A model generated the notes under the pieces. It made no database searches. It was not told where the DNA came from and saw only the letters and a program-made list of their open reading frames with translations. The position numbers and the translations under genes were made by a program. Positions 18,019 through 28,097 of a stretch of 64,000 bases of DNA are shown here, in pieces. The DNA is from Burkholderiales bacterium (GTDB lineage: Bacteria > Pseudomonadota > Gammaproteobacteria > Burkholderiales > Burkholderiaceae_C). How positions within the stretch are numbered: the stretch's first letter is position 1; each line of letters opens with the position of its first letter. The stretch lies in the NCBI GenBank assembly GCA_021732385.1, contig JAKFVA010000001.1, positions 50,034-114,033 on the forward strand. The letters run 5' to 3'.

Positions 18019-19134
18019 ATGACGACACAAAAAACCACCCAACGCCGCGGCCTGCTCAAAGGCGCAGCAGTTGCTGCAGGTGCCCTGTCCGCACCGATGG
18101 TGATGGCGCAAACGCCCGCCACCACAATGCGCTTTCAAAGCACTTGGCCAACCAAAGACATTTTTCATGAATACGCGCAAGACTTCGCCAAAAAAGTCAA
18201 CGACATGGCCGCTGGCAAGCTCAAGATTGAGGTGCTGCCTGCAGGTTCTGTGGTGCCCGCATTCCAGTTGCTCGATGCGGTAGCCAAAGGCACGCTCGAT
18301 GGCGGCCATGGCGTGATCGCCTACCACTACGGCAAAAACTCGGCGCTGGCGCTGTGGGGCTCAGGCCCGGGCTACGGCATGGATGCCAACATGGTGCTGG
18401 CCTGGCACAACTACGGCGGCGGCAAGGCGTTGGTTGAAGAGATCTACAAGAGCCTGAACCTTGATGTGGTGTCGTATCTGTATGGCCCCATGCCGACCCA
18501 GCCGCTGGGCTGGTTCAAGAAACCGATCGCCAAGGTGGAAGACTTAAAAGGCCTGAAATACCGCACGGTCGGCTTGGCGGTTGACGTCTTCACCGAAATG
18601 GGCTCTGCGGTGAACCCGCTGCCTGGCGGCGAGATTGTGCCAGCACTTGACCGTGGCCTGATTGACGCAGCCGAATTCAACAACGCCTCGTCCGACCGTT
18701 TGCTCGGCTTCCCCGATGTGGTCAAGAACTGCATGCTGCAAAGCTTCCACCAAAGCGGCGAGCAGTTCGAGGTTTTGTTCAACGGCCCGAAATACAAAGC
18801 ACTGCCAACCGACCTCAAAGCCATCATCGACTACGCGGTGCAGGCTTCCAGCGCCGACATGAGCTGGAAAGCCATTGAGCGCAACTCCAAAGACTATGCA
18901 GAAATGAAAGCCGGTGGCGTCAAGTTCTACAAAACGCCCGACGCCGTGCTGCGGGCGCAACTGGCGGCTTGGGACAAGACCATCGCCAAAAAAGCCGCTG
19001 AGAATCCATTGTTCAAGAAGGTGTTGGATTCACAAAAAGCCTTTGCTCAGCGTGCAGGCCAGTGGCAAATCGACTACAGCGTCGATTTCAAAATGGCATT
19101 CAATCACTACTTTGGCGCGGCTAAAAAAGCCTAA
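18019..19134 (+). CDS. dctP: TRAP transporter periplasmic substrate-binding protein
   Basis: The 371-residue receptor captures an organic acid in the periplasm and delivers it to the DctQ/DctM membrane unit. It has a twin-arginine type signal: RRGLLKG at residues 9-15, a hydrophobic stretch, and a likely cleavage after MVMA (30). LPGGEIVPALDRGLIDAAEF resembles the TakP-like subgroup that binds 2-oxo acids and related carboxylates, so that is my best guess for the substrate. The ATG at 18019 follows ACGGAGA. A strong hairpin terminator separates it from dctQ. Confidence 0.9.
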   Translation: MTTQKTTQRRGLLKGAAVAAGALSAPMVMAQTPATTMRFQSTWPTKDIFHEYAQDFAKKVNDMAAGKLKIEVLPAGSVVPAFQLLDAVAKGTLDGGHGVIAYHYGKNSALALWGSGPGYGMDANMVLAWHNYGGGKALVEEIYKSLNLDVVSYLYGPMPTQPLGWFKKPIAKVEDLKGLKYRTVGLAVDVFTEMGSAVNPLPGGEIVPALDRGLIDAAEFNNASSDRLLGFPDVVKNCMLQSFHQSGEQFEVLFNGPKYKALPTDLKAIIDYAVQASSADMSWKAIERNSKDYAEMKAGGVKFYKTPDAVLRAQLAAWDKTIAKKAAENPLFKKVLDSQKAFAQRAGQWQIDYSVDFKMAFNHYFGAAKKA

Positions 19135-19150
19135 GCCAGAGGCCATGCAC

Positions 19151-19184
19151 CAGGGGCGCTTGTCTAAAGCGCCCCTGTTTTTTT
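19151..19184 (+). terminator. hairpin terminator between dctP and dctQ
   Basis: CAGGGGCGCT (19151-19160) and AGCGCCCCTG (19168-19177) form a perfect 10-bp stem with a 7-base loop, followed by T19178-T19184. Its place after the receptor gene fits partial termination that would make more receptor than membrane subunits. Confidence 0.85.
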
Positions 19185-19215
19185 GTTGACTGGTTTTAGG
19201 TAGGGTGCAGACGCG

Positions 19216-19836
19216 ATGCAAAAAATATTGTTGACGGTGGACCGTTTGTCCACCTGGCTGGGAAAAGCGGGCTCATGGACGGCCATTGCGTTAACCATTT
19301 TGATCAGCGTTGAAGTGTTTTCACGCTATGCCCTGAATAAACCCCATTCGTGGGTGCTGGACGCCCAGATCATGTTGTATGGCGTGTTGTTCATGACCGC
19401 TGGTGCCTATACCTTGAGCAAAAACGGCCATGTGCGCGGAGATGTGCTGTATGGTTTTTTCCGCCCACGCACCCAGGCAACGATTGATCTGACCCTCTAC
19501 ATCCTGTTTTTTCTGCCCGGCATTATCGCGCTGACATGGGCCGGTTGGTCATTTGCCAGGGAATCCATGGCCATTAATGAACAAACTTTCAATGCCGACT
19601 CGCTACCGCTGTATCCCTTCAAATTTATTATTCCCATTTCAGGCGCGATGCTTTTGCTGCAGGGCTTGGTAGAAATCGTGCGCTGCGTAATTTGCCTGCA
19701 AACCGGTCAATGGCCGCCGCGCGAGGGTGATGTGGAAGAGGTCGATGTGGAAAAACTCAAAGAAATGGTTCACGTCAAGGACGAAGACATTGCGGCACTG
19801 GATCAACTGGTTCCCATGAAAGGCAAGCCGGTATGA
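19216..19836 (+). CDS. dctQ: TRAP transporter small permease subunit
   Basis: The 206-residue protein has four predicted membrane helices, including WTAIALTILISVEVFSRY and FIIPISGAMLLLQGLVEIV, as in DctQ proteins. EVFSRYALNKPHSWVLD is the conserved first-loop motif. A charged C-terminal tail of about 40 residues is longer than usual. The stop overlaps the dctM start by four bases. Confidence 0.88.
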   Translation: MQKILLTVDRLSTWLGKAGSWTAIALTILISVEVFSRYALNKPHSWVLDAQIMLYGVLFMTAGAYTLSKNGHVRGDVLYGFFRPRTQATIDLTLYILFFLPGIIALTWAGWSFARESMAINEQTFNADSLPLYPFKFIIPISGAMLLLQGLVEIVRCVICLQTGQWPPREGDVEEVDVEKLKEMVHVKDEDIAALDQLVPMKGKPV

Positions 19837-21770
19837 AACTGCGCAAAGAACTCTGGTTTGGTTTTATCTTGATGGCGATCATCATCGCCGCTGCGGTGGG
19901 CATGCTGATTGCCGTACCCAAAATCACCAATGGTCATATCGGCTTGCTGATGCTGTCTTTAGTGGTGGTGGCCATCATGCTGGGTTTCCCCACAGCCTTT
20001 ACCCTGATGGGCATGGGCATGTTTTTCACCTGGCTGGCCTATGAGCAAAGTACCAGCAAAACGCTGGACTTGATGGTGCAGTCGGCCTACAAGGTGATGT
20101 CCAACGATGTGCTCATCTCTATTCCGCTCTTCGTTTTCATGGGCTACTTGGTCGAGCGCGCCAACCTGATTGAGAAGCTCTTTAAGAGCCTGCATCTGGC
20201 ACTGGCTCGGGTGCCGGGCTCGCTGGCGGTGGCCACGTTGGTCACCTGCGCGGTGTTTGCCACGGCCACTGGCATTGTTGGCGCGGTGGTTACATTGATG
20301 GGCTTGCTTGCCTTACCCGCCATGCTGCGCGCGGGCTACAGCGTTCCCATGTCGGCGGGTGCCATTACCGCCGGTGGCTGTCTGGGTATTTTGATTCCGC
20401 CATCGGTGCTGCTGATTGTGTATGGCGCAACCGCTGGGGTGTCAGTGGTCAAACTCTACGCGGGCGCATTTTTTCCCGGCATCATGCTGGCGAGCCTGTA
20501 TGTGGGATATGTCATTATTCTGGCCAAGCTCAAACCCAGCATGGCCCCTCCCCTGTCAATGGCTGAGCGTTTTGTCCCGCTGCCACCGTTGCTTGAGCGC
20601 GCTGGTGCCATTGGCGACAAGCTGGCGCTCACTGGCTTGCTGGCCGCGCTCAAAGGCCGCAACAACCACGGCGTGAGTGCGTCTTACCTGATCCGGCAAT
20701 TGCTGCTGACCTTGCTCCCGGCGATTTTATTTGCGTTAGTCGCCTTGGCCAGTTACCACGCGTCCACAACAGCGGACGTGGTGGAAGACACTTCAAGCCT
20801 GCAAGCCTTTGGTGATGCCCCAGGTGCTGTACCCAGTGCGCCATCAGCAGGTGGTCTGGCAGAGCCAGGGGCATCAGGCGTGCAAGAGCCGCCCGCTGCC
20901 GCCGCGCAGGGCTTGAACGAGCCCCCCGGTGCCGACAAAACCGCTACAACTGAACCCGTAGCTCAGACCCCAACCACACCGGCCAAAAGTGCAGCAACAG
21001 CGGAGAACAAGCGGGTGCCTGCATCCAATAGCTTCTGGATCGGCTTGGGTGTAAGTGTTCTGGCACTGGTGGCCTACTACGCCATTTTGAGCTTTACCCG
21101 GCTGGAAGTCTTCAAGATGCTGCTGGCCTCCCTGTTTCCGCTGCTGTTTTTGATTTTGGCGGTACTCGGCTCGATAGTGCTGGGGCTGGCTACACCTACC
21201 GAGGCGGCTGCCATGGGCGCTTTGGGCGGCTTGTTTCTGGCAGCCGCTTACCGAAGACTCAACTTCACCATGATCAAGGAGTCGGTATTCCTGACCGCCA
21301 AAACCTCGGCCATGGTGTGCTGGCTGTTTGTTGGCTCGGCCATCTTTTCCGCTGCTTTTGCGCTGCTGGGCGGACAGGAACTGGTGGAAACTTGGGTACT
21401 GAGCCTGAACCTCACCAAAACCCAGTTTTTGGTGCTCAGCCAGATAATTATTTTTGTTCTGGGCTGGCCACTGGAATGGACCGAGATCATCGTGATCTTC
21501 ATGCCCATCTTTATTCCCCTGCTGGATAATTTTGGTGTTGATCCGCTGTTCTTCGGCCTGCTGGTTGCGCTTAACCTGCAAACGGCTTTCCTGAGCCCGC
21601 CGGTGGCGATGGCGGCGTTTTATCTGAAAGGGGTGTCACCCAAGCATGTGACACTGAACCAGATCTTTTCAGGCATGCTGCCTTTCATGGGCATTCAAGT
21701 GCTGGCCATCGTGCTGCTCTACCAATTCCCTGGCATTGGGTTGTGGCTGCCCAGCGTGCTGTACAAATAA
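19833..21770 (+). CDS. dctM: TRAP transporter large permease subunit with a long central insert
   Basis: DctM forms the sodium-driven translocation path. The two halves are conserved, with GCLGILIPPSVLLIVYG in the first and LGLATPTEAAAMGALGG in the second. The protein has 645 residues, against about 430 for a standard DctM. The excess is an insert between the halves: an extra membrane segment, then a Pro/Ala/Thr-rich linker (about residues 311-398) with no motif, then a second membrane segment. Enlarged DctM proteins are known in TakP-like systems, but the low-complexity linker is notable. No frameshift is visible. Confidence 0.88.
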   Translation: MKLRKELWFGFILMAIIIAAAVGMLIAVPKITNGHIGLLMLSLVVVAIMLGFPTAFTLMGMGMFFTWLAYEQSTSKTLDLMVQSAYKVMSNDVLISIPLFVFMGYLVERANLIEKLFKSLHLALARVPGSLAVATLVTCAVFATATGIVGAVVTLMGLLALPAMLRAGYSVPMSAGAITAGGCLGILIPPSVLLIVYGATAGVSVVKLYAGAFFPGIMLASLYVGYVIILAKLKPSMAPPLSMAERFVPLPPLLERAGAIGDKLALTGLLAALKGRNNHGVSASYLIRQLLLTLLPAILFALVALASYHASTTADVVEDTSSLQAFGDAPGAVPSAPSAGGLAEPGASGVQEPPAAAAQGLNEPPGADKTATTEPVAQTPTTPAKSAATAENKRVPASNSFWIGLGVSVLALVAYYAILSFTRLEVFKMLLASLFPLLFLILAVLGSIVLGLATPTEAAAMGALGGLFLAAAYRRLNFTMIKESVFLTAKTSAMVCWLFVGSAIFSAAFALLGGQELVETWVLSLNLTKTQFLVLSQIIIFVLGWPLEWTEIIVIFMPIFIPLLDNFGVDPLFFGLLVALNLQTAFLSPPVAMAAFYLKGVSPKHVTLNQIFSGMLPFMGIQVLAIVLLYQFPGIGLWLPSVLYK

Positions 21771-21791
21771 TCACTTTAAGTAATATCTTCA

Positions 21792-21817
21792 AAAGGGGGC
21801 AAATGCCCCCTTTTTTT
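21792..21817 (+). terminator. intrinsic terminator after dctM
   Basis: AAAGGGGGC (21792-21800) pairs with GCCCCCTTT (21805-21813) around a 4-base loop, and the T-run reaches 21817. It closes the TRAP operon. Confidence 0.85.
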
Positions 21818-21863
21818 CGCCCGCATTCTGCTTTTTTTCCTGCTATCCTGAAAAATAGTTACT

Positions 21864-21887
21864 ATTGACGTTTACGTAAACGTCAAT
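21864..21887. promoter_or_regulatory. 24-bp perfect palindrome upstream of icmF
   Basis: Each half reads ATTGACGTTTAC, so the whole 24 bp is a perfect palindrome, 46 bases before the icmF ATG. It overlaps a -35-like TTGACG (21865-21870). Size and symmetry fit a dimeric repressor or activator site, for example of the MerR- or TetR-type regulators that control branched-chain amino acid and acyl-CoA catabolism in proteobacteria. No regulator gene is adjacent. Confidence 0.65.
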
Positions 21888-21932
21888 TCAAAGAATCCGG
21901 ACTATCCAGTCATAGTCCACCGGGAGACCACC

Positions 21933-24900
21933 ATGACCGACCTCTCTGCCGAGTTCAAGGCACTTGCCAATTACCGCCCCAAGCACAAAGTACGCTTTGT
22001 CACTGCCGCCAGCCTTTTTGACGGGCACGACGCAGCCATCAACATCATGCGGCGCATCCTGCAGGGTATGGGGACTGAGGTGATTCACCTGGGCCACAAC
22101 CGCAGTGTCGATGAGGTGGTGACGGCCGCCCTGCAAGAAGACGTGCAGGGCATCGCCATCAGCAGCTACCAGGGTGGCCACGTGGAGTATTTCAAGTACA
22201 TGGTGGATTTGCTAAAAAGCCGTGGCGGCGAACATATCCAGGTCTTTGGCGGTGGCGGCGGCGTGATTGTGCCCAGCGAAATCAGCGAGCTGCAGGCCTA
22301 TGGTGTGACGCGCATCTACAGCCCGCAAGACGGTCAACGCATGGGCCTGGCTGGCATGATCGGCGAGATGGTGATGCGTTGCGACCGCGACCTCACCGGC
22401 CATGTGCCTGCTGATTTAAGCGTAATTGAGGGCCACAGCGAGATGGCCTGGCGCGAACTGGCGCAACTCACCAGCGCATTGGAAAACGGAAAAGCAAAAC
22501 CCAGCTTGGTGCAAGCGCTGCGGGCACAGGCAGCCACCAAAAAAGTTGCGGTCATGGGCATAACTGGCACCGGCGGTGCGGGCAAATCCTCGCTTACTGA
22601 CGAGTTGATCCGGCGTTTGCGGCTGGATCAAAACGATGCCTTGCGCGTGGCGATCATTTCCATTGACCCATCACGCCGCAAAAGCGGCGGCGCGCTGCTA
22701 GGCGACCGCATCCGCATGAATGCCATCTCGCCATGGACTGGCGGTGCCCGCGTGTTCATGCGCAGTCTCGCCACCCGCGATTTTGGCTCTGAAATATCAC
22801 AAGCGCTACCCGACGTGATAGCCGCTTGCAAGTGCGCGGGCTTTGACGTGATCGTGGTCGAGACCTCAGGCATTGGACAGGGCGATGCGGCAATAGTGCC
22901 GCTGGTTGACGTGCCGCTGTATGTGATGACGCCCGAATTCGGCGCCGCCAGCCAGCTCGAGAAGATTGACATGCTCGACTTTGCCGAGTTTGTTGCTATC
23001 AATAAATTCGACCGAAAAGGCGCACTCGACGCGCTGCGTGATGTGGCCAAACAAGTGCAGCGCAATAAGGAAGCCTGGGGCACACCAGCCGACCAGATGC
23101 CGGTGTTTGGCACCATGGCAGCGCGCTTTAACGACGACGGCGTCACCGCGCTGTACCAGGCATTGAAGCCGCGCCTGGCTGCACTGGGTGTGCCCTTGCC
23201 CGATGGCGTACTGCCGCTGGCCAAGGTACGCCACAGCAGCAACCAGACACCGGTTGTACCGGCAGCCCGCACCCGCTATTTGGCTGAAATTTCAGACACG
23301 GTGCGCAGCTATAAAAAACGCGCGGGTGAACAAGCGCAACTGGCTCGCGAAGTGCAGCAGCTGCAAGCCGCTGCCACAATGCTCAAAATCGACAAGCCCG
23401 AGCGCGCCCCTGCGGCTGAAGCCGCGCTCGATTTGGCCGGCAAGCGCAAAGCCCGCATGACGCCCGACGCCCGCCACTTGCTCGGCCAATGGCCCGACAT
23501 GCAGCGAGCCTATGCGGGCGATGAATACGTGGTGAAGATCCGCGACAAAGAAATCCGCACCGCGCTCACCACCAAAAGCTTGTCTGGCACCACCATCCGC
23601 AAAGTCTGCCTGCCCACATATGCAGACCACGGCGAGGTACTCAAGTGGCTGATGCTCGACAACGTGCCCGGCAGCTACCCCTACACCGCTGGCACCTTTG
23701 CCTTCAAGCGCGAGGGCGAGGACCCGACCCGCATGTTCGCCGGTGAAGGCGATGCTTTTCGCACCAACACCCGCTTCAAGCTGCTGAGTTCCGGCATGGC
23801 CGCCAAACGCCTGTCCACGGCATTTGACTCGGTCACGCTGTATGGCAACGACCCGGCAGTGCGACCCGATATTTACGGCAAGGTCGGCAATTCAGGCGTT
23901 TCGATTGCCACGCTGGATGACATGAAAGTACTCTACGGCGGCTTTGATTTGTGCAGCCCTTCAACCTCAGTGAGCATGACCATCAACGGCCCTGCGCCAA
24001 CGATTCTGGCGATGTTCATGAACACCGCCATCGACCAGAACCTGGAAAAATTCAAAACCGACAACGGGCGCGAGCCAAGCGACACCGAAGCCGCCAAGAT
24101 CAAGGAATGGGTCAAAGAAAACGTGCGCGGCACGGTGCAAGCCGACATCTTGAAAGAAGACCAAGGCCAAAACACCTGCATCTTCTCCACCGAGTTCAGC
24201 CTCAAGGTCATGGGCGATATTGCCGAATATTTTGTCCACCACAAGGTGCGCAATTTCTACAGCGTGAGCATCAGCGGCTACCACATTGCCGAGGCCGGTG
24301 CCAACCCCATCAGCCAGCTGGCCTTCACCCTCAGCAACGGTTTCACCTTTGTCGAAGCCTACTTGGCCCGCGGCATGCACATTGACGATTTCGCGCCGAA
24401 TCTGAGCTTCTTTTTCTCTAACGGCATGGACCCGGAATACACCGTGATGGGCCGCGTGGCGCGCCGCATCTGGGCGGTGGCCATGAAAGAAAAATACGGC
24501 GCCAACGAGCGCAGCCAAAAGCTCAAGTACCACATACAAACAAGTGGCCGCAGCCTGCACGCGCAAGAGATCCAGTTCAACGACATCCGCACCACCTTGC
24601 AGGCGCTGATTGCCATCTACGACAACTGCAACAGCCTGCACACCAACGCGTTTGACGAAGCCATCACCACGCCCACCGAAGATTCGGTGCGCCGCGCCAT
24701 GGCGATCCAGCTCATCATCAACCGCGAATGGGGTCTTGCAAAAAATGAAAACCCGAGCCAGGGCAGCTTTATCATCGAAGAATTGACGGAGTTGCTCGAA
24801 GAAGCCGTGCTGATGGAGTTTGAGCGTATTGCCGAGCGTGGCGGCGTGCTGGGCGCCATGGAAACCGGCTACCAACGTGGCCGGATTCAAGACGAATCGA

Positions 24901-25226
24901 TGCACTACGAAATGCTCAAACATACCGGAGAGCTCCCGATTGTGGGCGTCAACACCTTTCGCAACCCGCATGGCGATGCAGTGATGGACAAGCTAGAGCT
25001 GGCGCGCAGCACCAACGAAGAAAAACAGTCCCAACTGCAACGCGTGCAAGACTTTCAAACCCGCCACGCGACTGAGTCCCCGGCCATGCTCAAGCGCCTT
25101 CAGCAAGCTGTGATTGACAACAGTAATGTATTTGACGTGCTGATGGACGCCGTGCGTTGCTGCTCGCTCGGGCAGATCACCAATGCGCTGTTTGAAGTGG
25201 GCGGGCAATACCGCAGGAACATGTAG
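21933..25226 (+). CDS. icmF: fused isobutyryl-CoA mutase (IcmF)
   Basis: IcmF interconverts isobutyryl-CoA and n-butyryl-CoA with adenosylcobalamin. The 1097 residues carry all parts in the expected order: a B12-binding domain (DGHDAA at 30-35, where His32 is the lower axial ligand), a MeaB-like G-protein domain with P-loop GTGGAGKSS from residue 212, and the acyl-CoA mutase barrel. The segment [20 protein letters not shown] has the Phe-containing pattern of IcmF rather than the Tyr-containing one of methylmalonyl-CoA mutase. [17 protein letters not shown] agrees. The start follows CGGGAGACC. The palindrome upstream suggests specific control. Confidence 0.93.
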   Translation: MTDLSAEFKALANYRPKHKVRFVTAASLFDGHDAAINIMRRILQGMGTEVIHLGHNRSVDEVVTAALQEDVQGIAISSYQGGHVEYFKYMVDLLKSRGGEHIQVFGGGGGVIVPSEISELQAYGVTRIYSPQDGQRMGLAGMIGEMVMRCDRDLTGHVPADLSVIEGHSEMAWRELAQLTSALENGKAKPSLVQALRAQAATKKVAVMGITGTGGAGKSSLTDELIRRLRLDQNDALRVAIISIDPSRRKSGGALLGDRIRMNAISPWTGGARVFMRSLATRDFGSEISQALPDVIAACKCAGFDVIVVETSGIGQGDAAIVPLVDVPLYVMTPEFGAASQLEKIDMLDFAEFVAINKFDRKGALDALRDVAKQVQRNKEAWGTPADQMPVFGTMAARFNDDGVTALYQALKPRLAALGVPLPDGVLPLAKVRHSSNQTPVVPAARTRYLAEISDTVRSYKKRAGEQAQLAREVQQLQAAATMLKIDKPERAPAAEAALDLAGKRKARMTPDARHLLGQWPDMQRAYAGDEYVVKIRDKEIRTALTTKSLSGTTIRKVCLPTYADHGEVLKWLMLDNVPGSYPYTAGTFAFKREGEDPTRMFAGEGDAFRTNTRFKLLSSGMAAKRLSTAFDSVTLYGNDPAVRPDIYGKVGNSGVSIATLDDMKVLYGGFDLCSPSTSVSMTINGPAPTILAMFMNTAIDQNLEKFKTDNGREPSDTEAAKIKEWVKENVRGTVQADILKEDQGQNTCIFSTEFSLKVMGDIAEYFVHHKVRNFYSVSISGYHIAEAGANPISQLAFTLSNGFTFVEAYLARGMHIDDFAPNLSFFFSNGMDPEYTVMGRVARRIWAVAMKEKYGANERSQKLKYHIQTSGRSLHAQEIQFNDIRTTLQALIAIYDNCNSLHTNAFDEAITTPTEDSVRRAMAIQLIINREWGLAKNENPSQGSFIIEELTELLEEAVLMEFERIAERGGVLGAMETGYQRGRIQDESMHYEMLKHTGELPIVGVNTFRNPHGDAVMDKLELARSTNEEKQSQLQRVQDFQTRHATESPAMLKRLQQAVIDNSNVFDVLMDAVRCCSLGQITNALFEVGGQYRRNM

Positions 25227-25234
25227 GCTGCCCC

Positions 25235-25594
25235 ATGGATATCACCCACCTGCACCTGAACGTGCGCGACCTAGTGGCATCCAGTGCGTTTTATGCGCGC
25301 TGGTTTGGCCTTGAAGTAAGGCGCAAGGAAGGTGATGTGTGGTTCCTGTGTGGCGATCAAAAATTTTTGCTGGTCTTGCTCAAAGACGCCAATCCTCAAC
25401 CTTCCCCAGCGTGGGCGCACTTTGGCGTAGCACGAGAAAACGCTGGTCAAGTGCTTGAGCTGCATGACGCCATGCTGGGTGCAGGCGTCTCAATGACGCG
25501 CCCTTATGCCCAGGGCGATACGCTCACCAGTTTTCGCGCCGCCGACCCCGACGGCCATGTCGTTGAGGTCTATTGGCTGCACCAGCCGCTTTAG
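25235..25594 (+). CDS. glyoxalase / VOC superfamily protein
   Basis: The 119-residue protein is one vicinal-oxygen-chelate unit: it starts DITHLHLNVRDLVASSAFY, a typical metal-binding His start, and ends with DPDGHVVEVYW, the paired Glu. It is eight bases from icmF and may be co-transcribed. Methylmalonyl-CoA epimerase also has this fold, but I do not claim that role. The substrate is unknown. Confidence 0.8.
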   Translation: MDITHLHLNVRDLVASSAFYARWFGLEVRRKEGDVWFLCGDQKFLLVLLKDANPQPSPAWAHFGVARENAGQVLELHDAMLGAGVSMTRPYAQGDTLTSFRAADPDGHVVEVYWLHQPL

Positions 25595-25606
25595 CGGGTA
25601 GTCGCT

Positions 25607-26224
25607 TCACGTCCAGCGTTTTTGCGCGCCCAGCACCAAATTCGGGTACTCTGCCTTGCCGCGACTGCCGTTGTAACGACCCAGCCCGTAAAACAGGTCG
25701 CCGCGCTCACGGTCCAGGTAGTGGCGCAAGATCACGCAGCCAAAACGCAGGTTGGTTTGCATGTGAAACAGCTTGGCAGTATCGCTATCCCCAATCACAC
25801 GCGACCAAAATGGCATGACCTGCATATAGCCACGTGCACCCACTTTACTCACCGCAAATTTGCGAAAATTGCTCTCCACCTGGATCAGTCCCAGCACCAG
25901 CGACACATCCAGCCCAGCGCGGCGGGCCTCGTACCACACGGTTTGCAGAAATTCCTTGCGCGTTTGCCAGTCCGGCTTTTTGATTTTGAGTCGCTCACTC
26001 GTCTGGCCCAGCCAACGCAAATAGACCAGGCGCGATTCGGTATCGTTGAATTCGGGAACGGGGGGTGCTTGATTGGCAATAGCCGAGCCCAATGCCGTGC
26101 GCACCGAATCAGCCAGTGGTTCTTCAATCTGCGCGCCAGCCCACGAGGGAGCCTCGAAAAACAAGGCCCCAACCACCCCAGAAGTACGCAAAATGCAAGC
26201 GCGCCTGGAAACCAGGGTAGACAT
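25607..26224 (-). CDS. periplasmic lytic transglycosylase (SLT domain)
   Basis: The 205-residue protein has an N-terminal signal-like segment (residues 10-30) and a C-terminal SLT domain. The catalytic Glu117 sits in IQVESNFRKFAVSKVGARGYMQVMPFW, and the GLGRYNGS segment closes the fold. It should cleave peptidoglycan strands. Its ATG overlaps the proS stop by one base (TGATG on the minus strand), so it is translated after proS. Confidence 0.88.
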   Translation of the reverse strand: MSTLVSRRACILRTSGVVGALFFEAPSWAGAQIEEPLADSVRTALGSAIANQAPPVPEFNDTESRLVYLRWLGQTSERLKIKKPDWQTRKEFLQTVWYEARRAGLDVSLVLGLIQVESNFRKFAVSKVGARGYMQVMPFWSRVIGDSDTAKLFHMQTNLRFGCVILRHYLDRERGDLFYGLGRYNGSRGKAEYPNLVLGAQKRWT

Positions 26225-27993
26225 CAGGCCGGGGGTACAGGCTGGAGGCGTGCCAGCAGAAAATCCGCCATCTCCTGCGCCGCGACCTTGCTGGCCGCTG
26301 TCTCGCGCCGGTGCTGGTACTCATACTCACCCTCAGCCAGCGTGCGCTCGGAAATCACCACCCGGTGCGGCACGCCGATTAACTCCCAGTCAGCAAACAT
26401 GGCCCCGGGACGCTCGCCGCGCTCGTCCAAAATCGCATCCACGCCCGATTCACGCAAGGTTTTCAGCAGCGCTTCGCCAGCGGCCATCACGGGTGCATTG
26501 CGCTCGGTATTTTTGCCCTGTAGCACCAGACAAATAACCACGGTAAACGGTGCCAGCGCATCAGGCCAGATGATGCCGCGGGCATCATGGTTTTGCTCAA
26601 TGGCTGCTGCTGGCAAGCGCGTGATGCCAATGCCATAACAGCCCATTTCCATGGGTGCAGGTTTGCCGTTTTCATCCAGAAATGTGGCATTCATGGCTTT
26701 GGAATATTTGGTCCCTAGGTAAAAGATATGCCCTACCTCGATACCACGCTCAATGGCTAGCGTGCCCAAACCGTCGGGCGACGCATCGCCCGCCACCACA
26801 TTACGGATATCTGCCACCACATGGGGTTCGGGCAAATCGCGGCCCCAGTTTGTGCCCGTCAAGTGATGGCCCTCCACATTAGCACCGCAAGTCCAGTTGG
26901 TCATAACAGCCACCTCACGGTCGACCACGATCTTGACTGGCTTTTTCAAGCCAACCGGCCCTAGGTAACCGGGCACGCAGCCAAAGTGTTCTTCAATCTC
27001 AGTTACGCTGGCAAAACGAAAGCCCGCATCCAGACCCGCCACCTTGCTGACCTTGATTTCGTTCATGTCATGGTCACCACGCAACAACAACAGCCACACC
27101 TGCGATTTGGCCACTTCACCTTTTTCGTTTGCATGATCGGTGGCCAAGACCAGCGATTTCACGGTAGATGCAAGCGGCAACCCAAGCAGCCCAGCCACAT
27201 CGGCACAGGTACTCTTGCCGGGTGTGGGCACTTGCGTCATCAGCTGCGTAGGCTGCGCGCGCACTGCAGCAGGGGCCAGCGCCTCGGCTTTCTCCAGATT
27301 AGCCGCGTAGTCGCTGCCGATGCAATAGACGATGGCATCTTCACCTGTCGATGCGATCACCTGGAATTCTTCACTCAGGTCACCGCCAATCGCGCCGCTA
27401 TCGGCAGCCACCGCACGGTAGGTCAAGCCAAAGCGGTCAAATATCCGGCGGTAGGCCTGCGCCATCACCTGGTAGCTGGCTTTGGCCGCTTCGGGCGTGC
27501 GGTCAAAGCTGTAGGCATCTTTCATGGTGAATTCGCGCCCTCGCATCAGGCCAAAACGCGGACGGCGCTCATCGCGGAACTTGGTTTGAATCTGGTAGAA
27601 ATTCTTCGGTAATTGCTTGTAGCTACGCAGTTCCTGCCGGGCAATGTCAGTGACCACTTCTTCGCTGGTAGGTTGCACCACATAGTCACGGTCATGGCGG
27701 TCTTTGATGCGCAGCAGCTCCGGGCCCATCTTGCCAAAGCGGCCAGTCTCCTGCCACAACTCGGCAGGCTGAACCACTGGCATGCTCAGCTCGATTGCGC
27801 CAGCACGATCCATTTCTTCCCGCACGATAGCCTCGACCTTGCGGATCACCCGCAGCCCCATCGGCATGTAGCTGTAAATACCGGCACCCAGTTTTTTAAT
27901 CAGGCCGGCGCGCATCATGAGCTGATGGCTCACTACTTCGGCATCAGCAGGGGCTTCTTTGAGGGTGGAAACTAAAAATTGCGATGCTTTCAT
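26224..27993 (-). CDS. proS: prolyl-tRNA synthetase
   Basis: ProRS charges tRNA-Pro. The 589 residues match the bacterial-type enzyme of about 570, including the editing (INS) domain between motifs 2 and 3. Seen are [19 protein letters not shown] N-terminus, [14 protein letters not shown] and [24 protein letters not shown] of the class II core, and [10 protein letters not shown] of motif 3. It is divergent from rppH with a 104-base shared upstream region. Confidence 0.96.
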   Translation of the reverse strand: MKASQFLVSTLKEAPADAEVVSHQLMMRAGLIKKLGAGIYSYMPMGLRVIRKVEAIVREEMDRAGAIELSMPVVQPAELWQETGRFGKMGPELLRIKDRHDRDYVVQPTSEEVVTDIARQELRSYKQLPKNFYQIQTKFRDERRPRFGLMRGREFTMKDAYSFDRTPEAAKASYQVMAQAYRRIFDRFGLTYRAVAADSGAIGGDLSEEFQVIASTGEDAIVYCIGSDYAANLEKAEALAPAAVRAQPTQLMTQVPTPGKSTCADVAGLLGLPLASTVKSLVLATDHANEKGEVAKSQVWLLLLRGDHDMNEIKVSKVAGLDAGFRFASVTEIEEHFGCVPGYLGPVGLKKPVKIVVDREVAVMTNWTCGANVEGHHLTGTNWGRDLPEPHVVADIRNVVAGDASPDGLGTLAIERGIEVGHIFYLGTKYSKAMNATFLDENGKPAPMEMGCYGIGITRLPAAAIEQNHDARGIIWPDALAPFTVVICLVLQGKNTERNAPVMAAGEALLKTLRESGVDAILDERGERPGAMFADWELIGVPHRVVISERTLAEGEYEYQHRRETAASKVAAQEMADFLLARLQPVPPA

Positions 27994-28039
27994 GCGAAGG
28001 GAAAAATCAGTAGGCAGGGGTTTGACAAGGCATGTCCTC

Positions 28040-28067
28040 TTGAGCTCGGGCGCATGCTGTGCATAAT
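28040..28067 (+). promoter_or_regulatory. probable rppH promoter
   Basis: TTGAGC (28040-28045) and CATAAT (28062-28067) are spaced by 16 bases and match the consensus at four and five of six positions. The element lies 31 bases before the rppH start codon. Confidence 0.45.
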
Positions 28068-28097
28068 GGATTCAATTGTAAAAATTTGAGGTTCATT

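Noticed and set aside
22797..22830. Sequence resembling the dispersed repeat (CAAGCGCTACCCGACGTGATAG) inside icmF
   Set aside because: It matches over only about ten bases and encodes conserved IcmF residues, so it is coincidence.
21933..25226. Methylmalonyl-CoA mutase
   Set aside because: The fused order B12-domain, G-protein domain, mutase and the Phe-containing substrate loop fit isobutyryl-CoA mutase.
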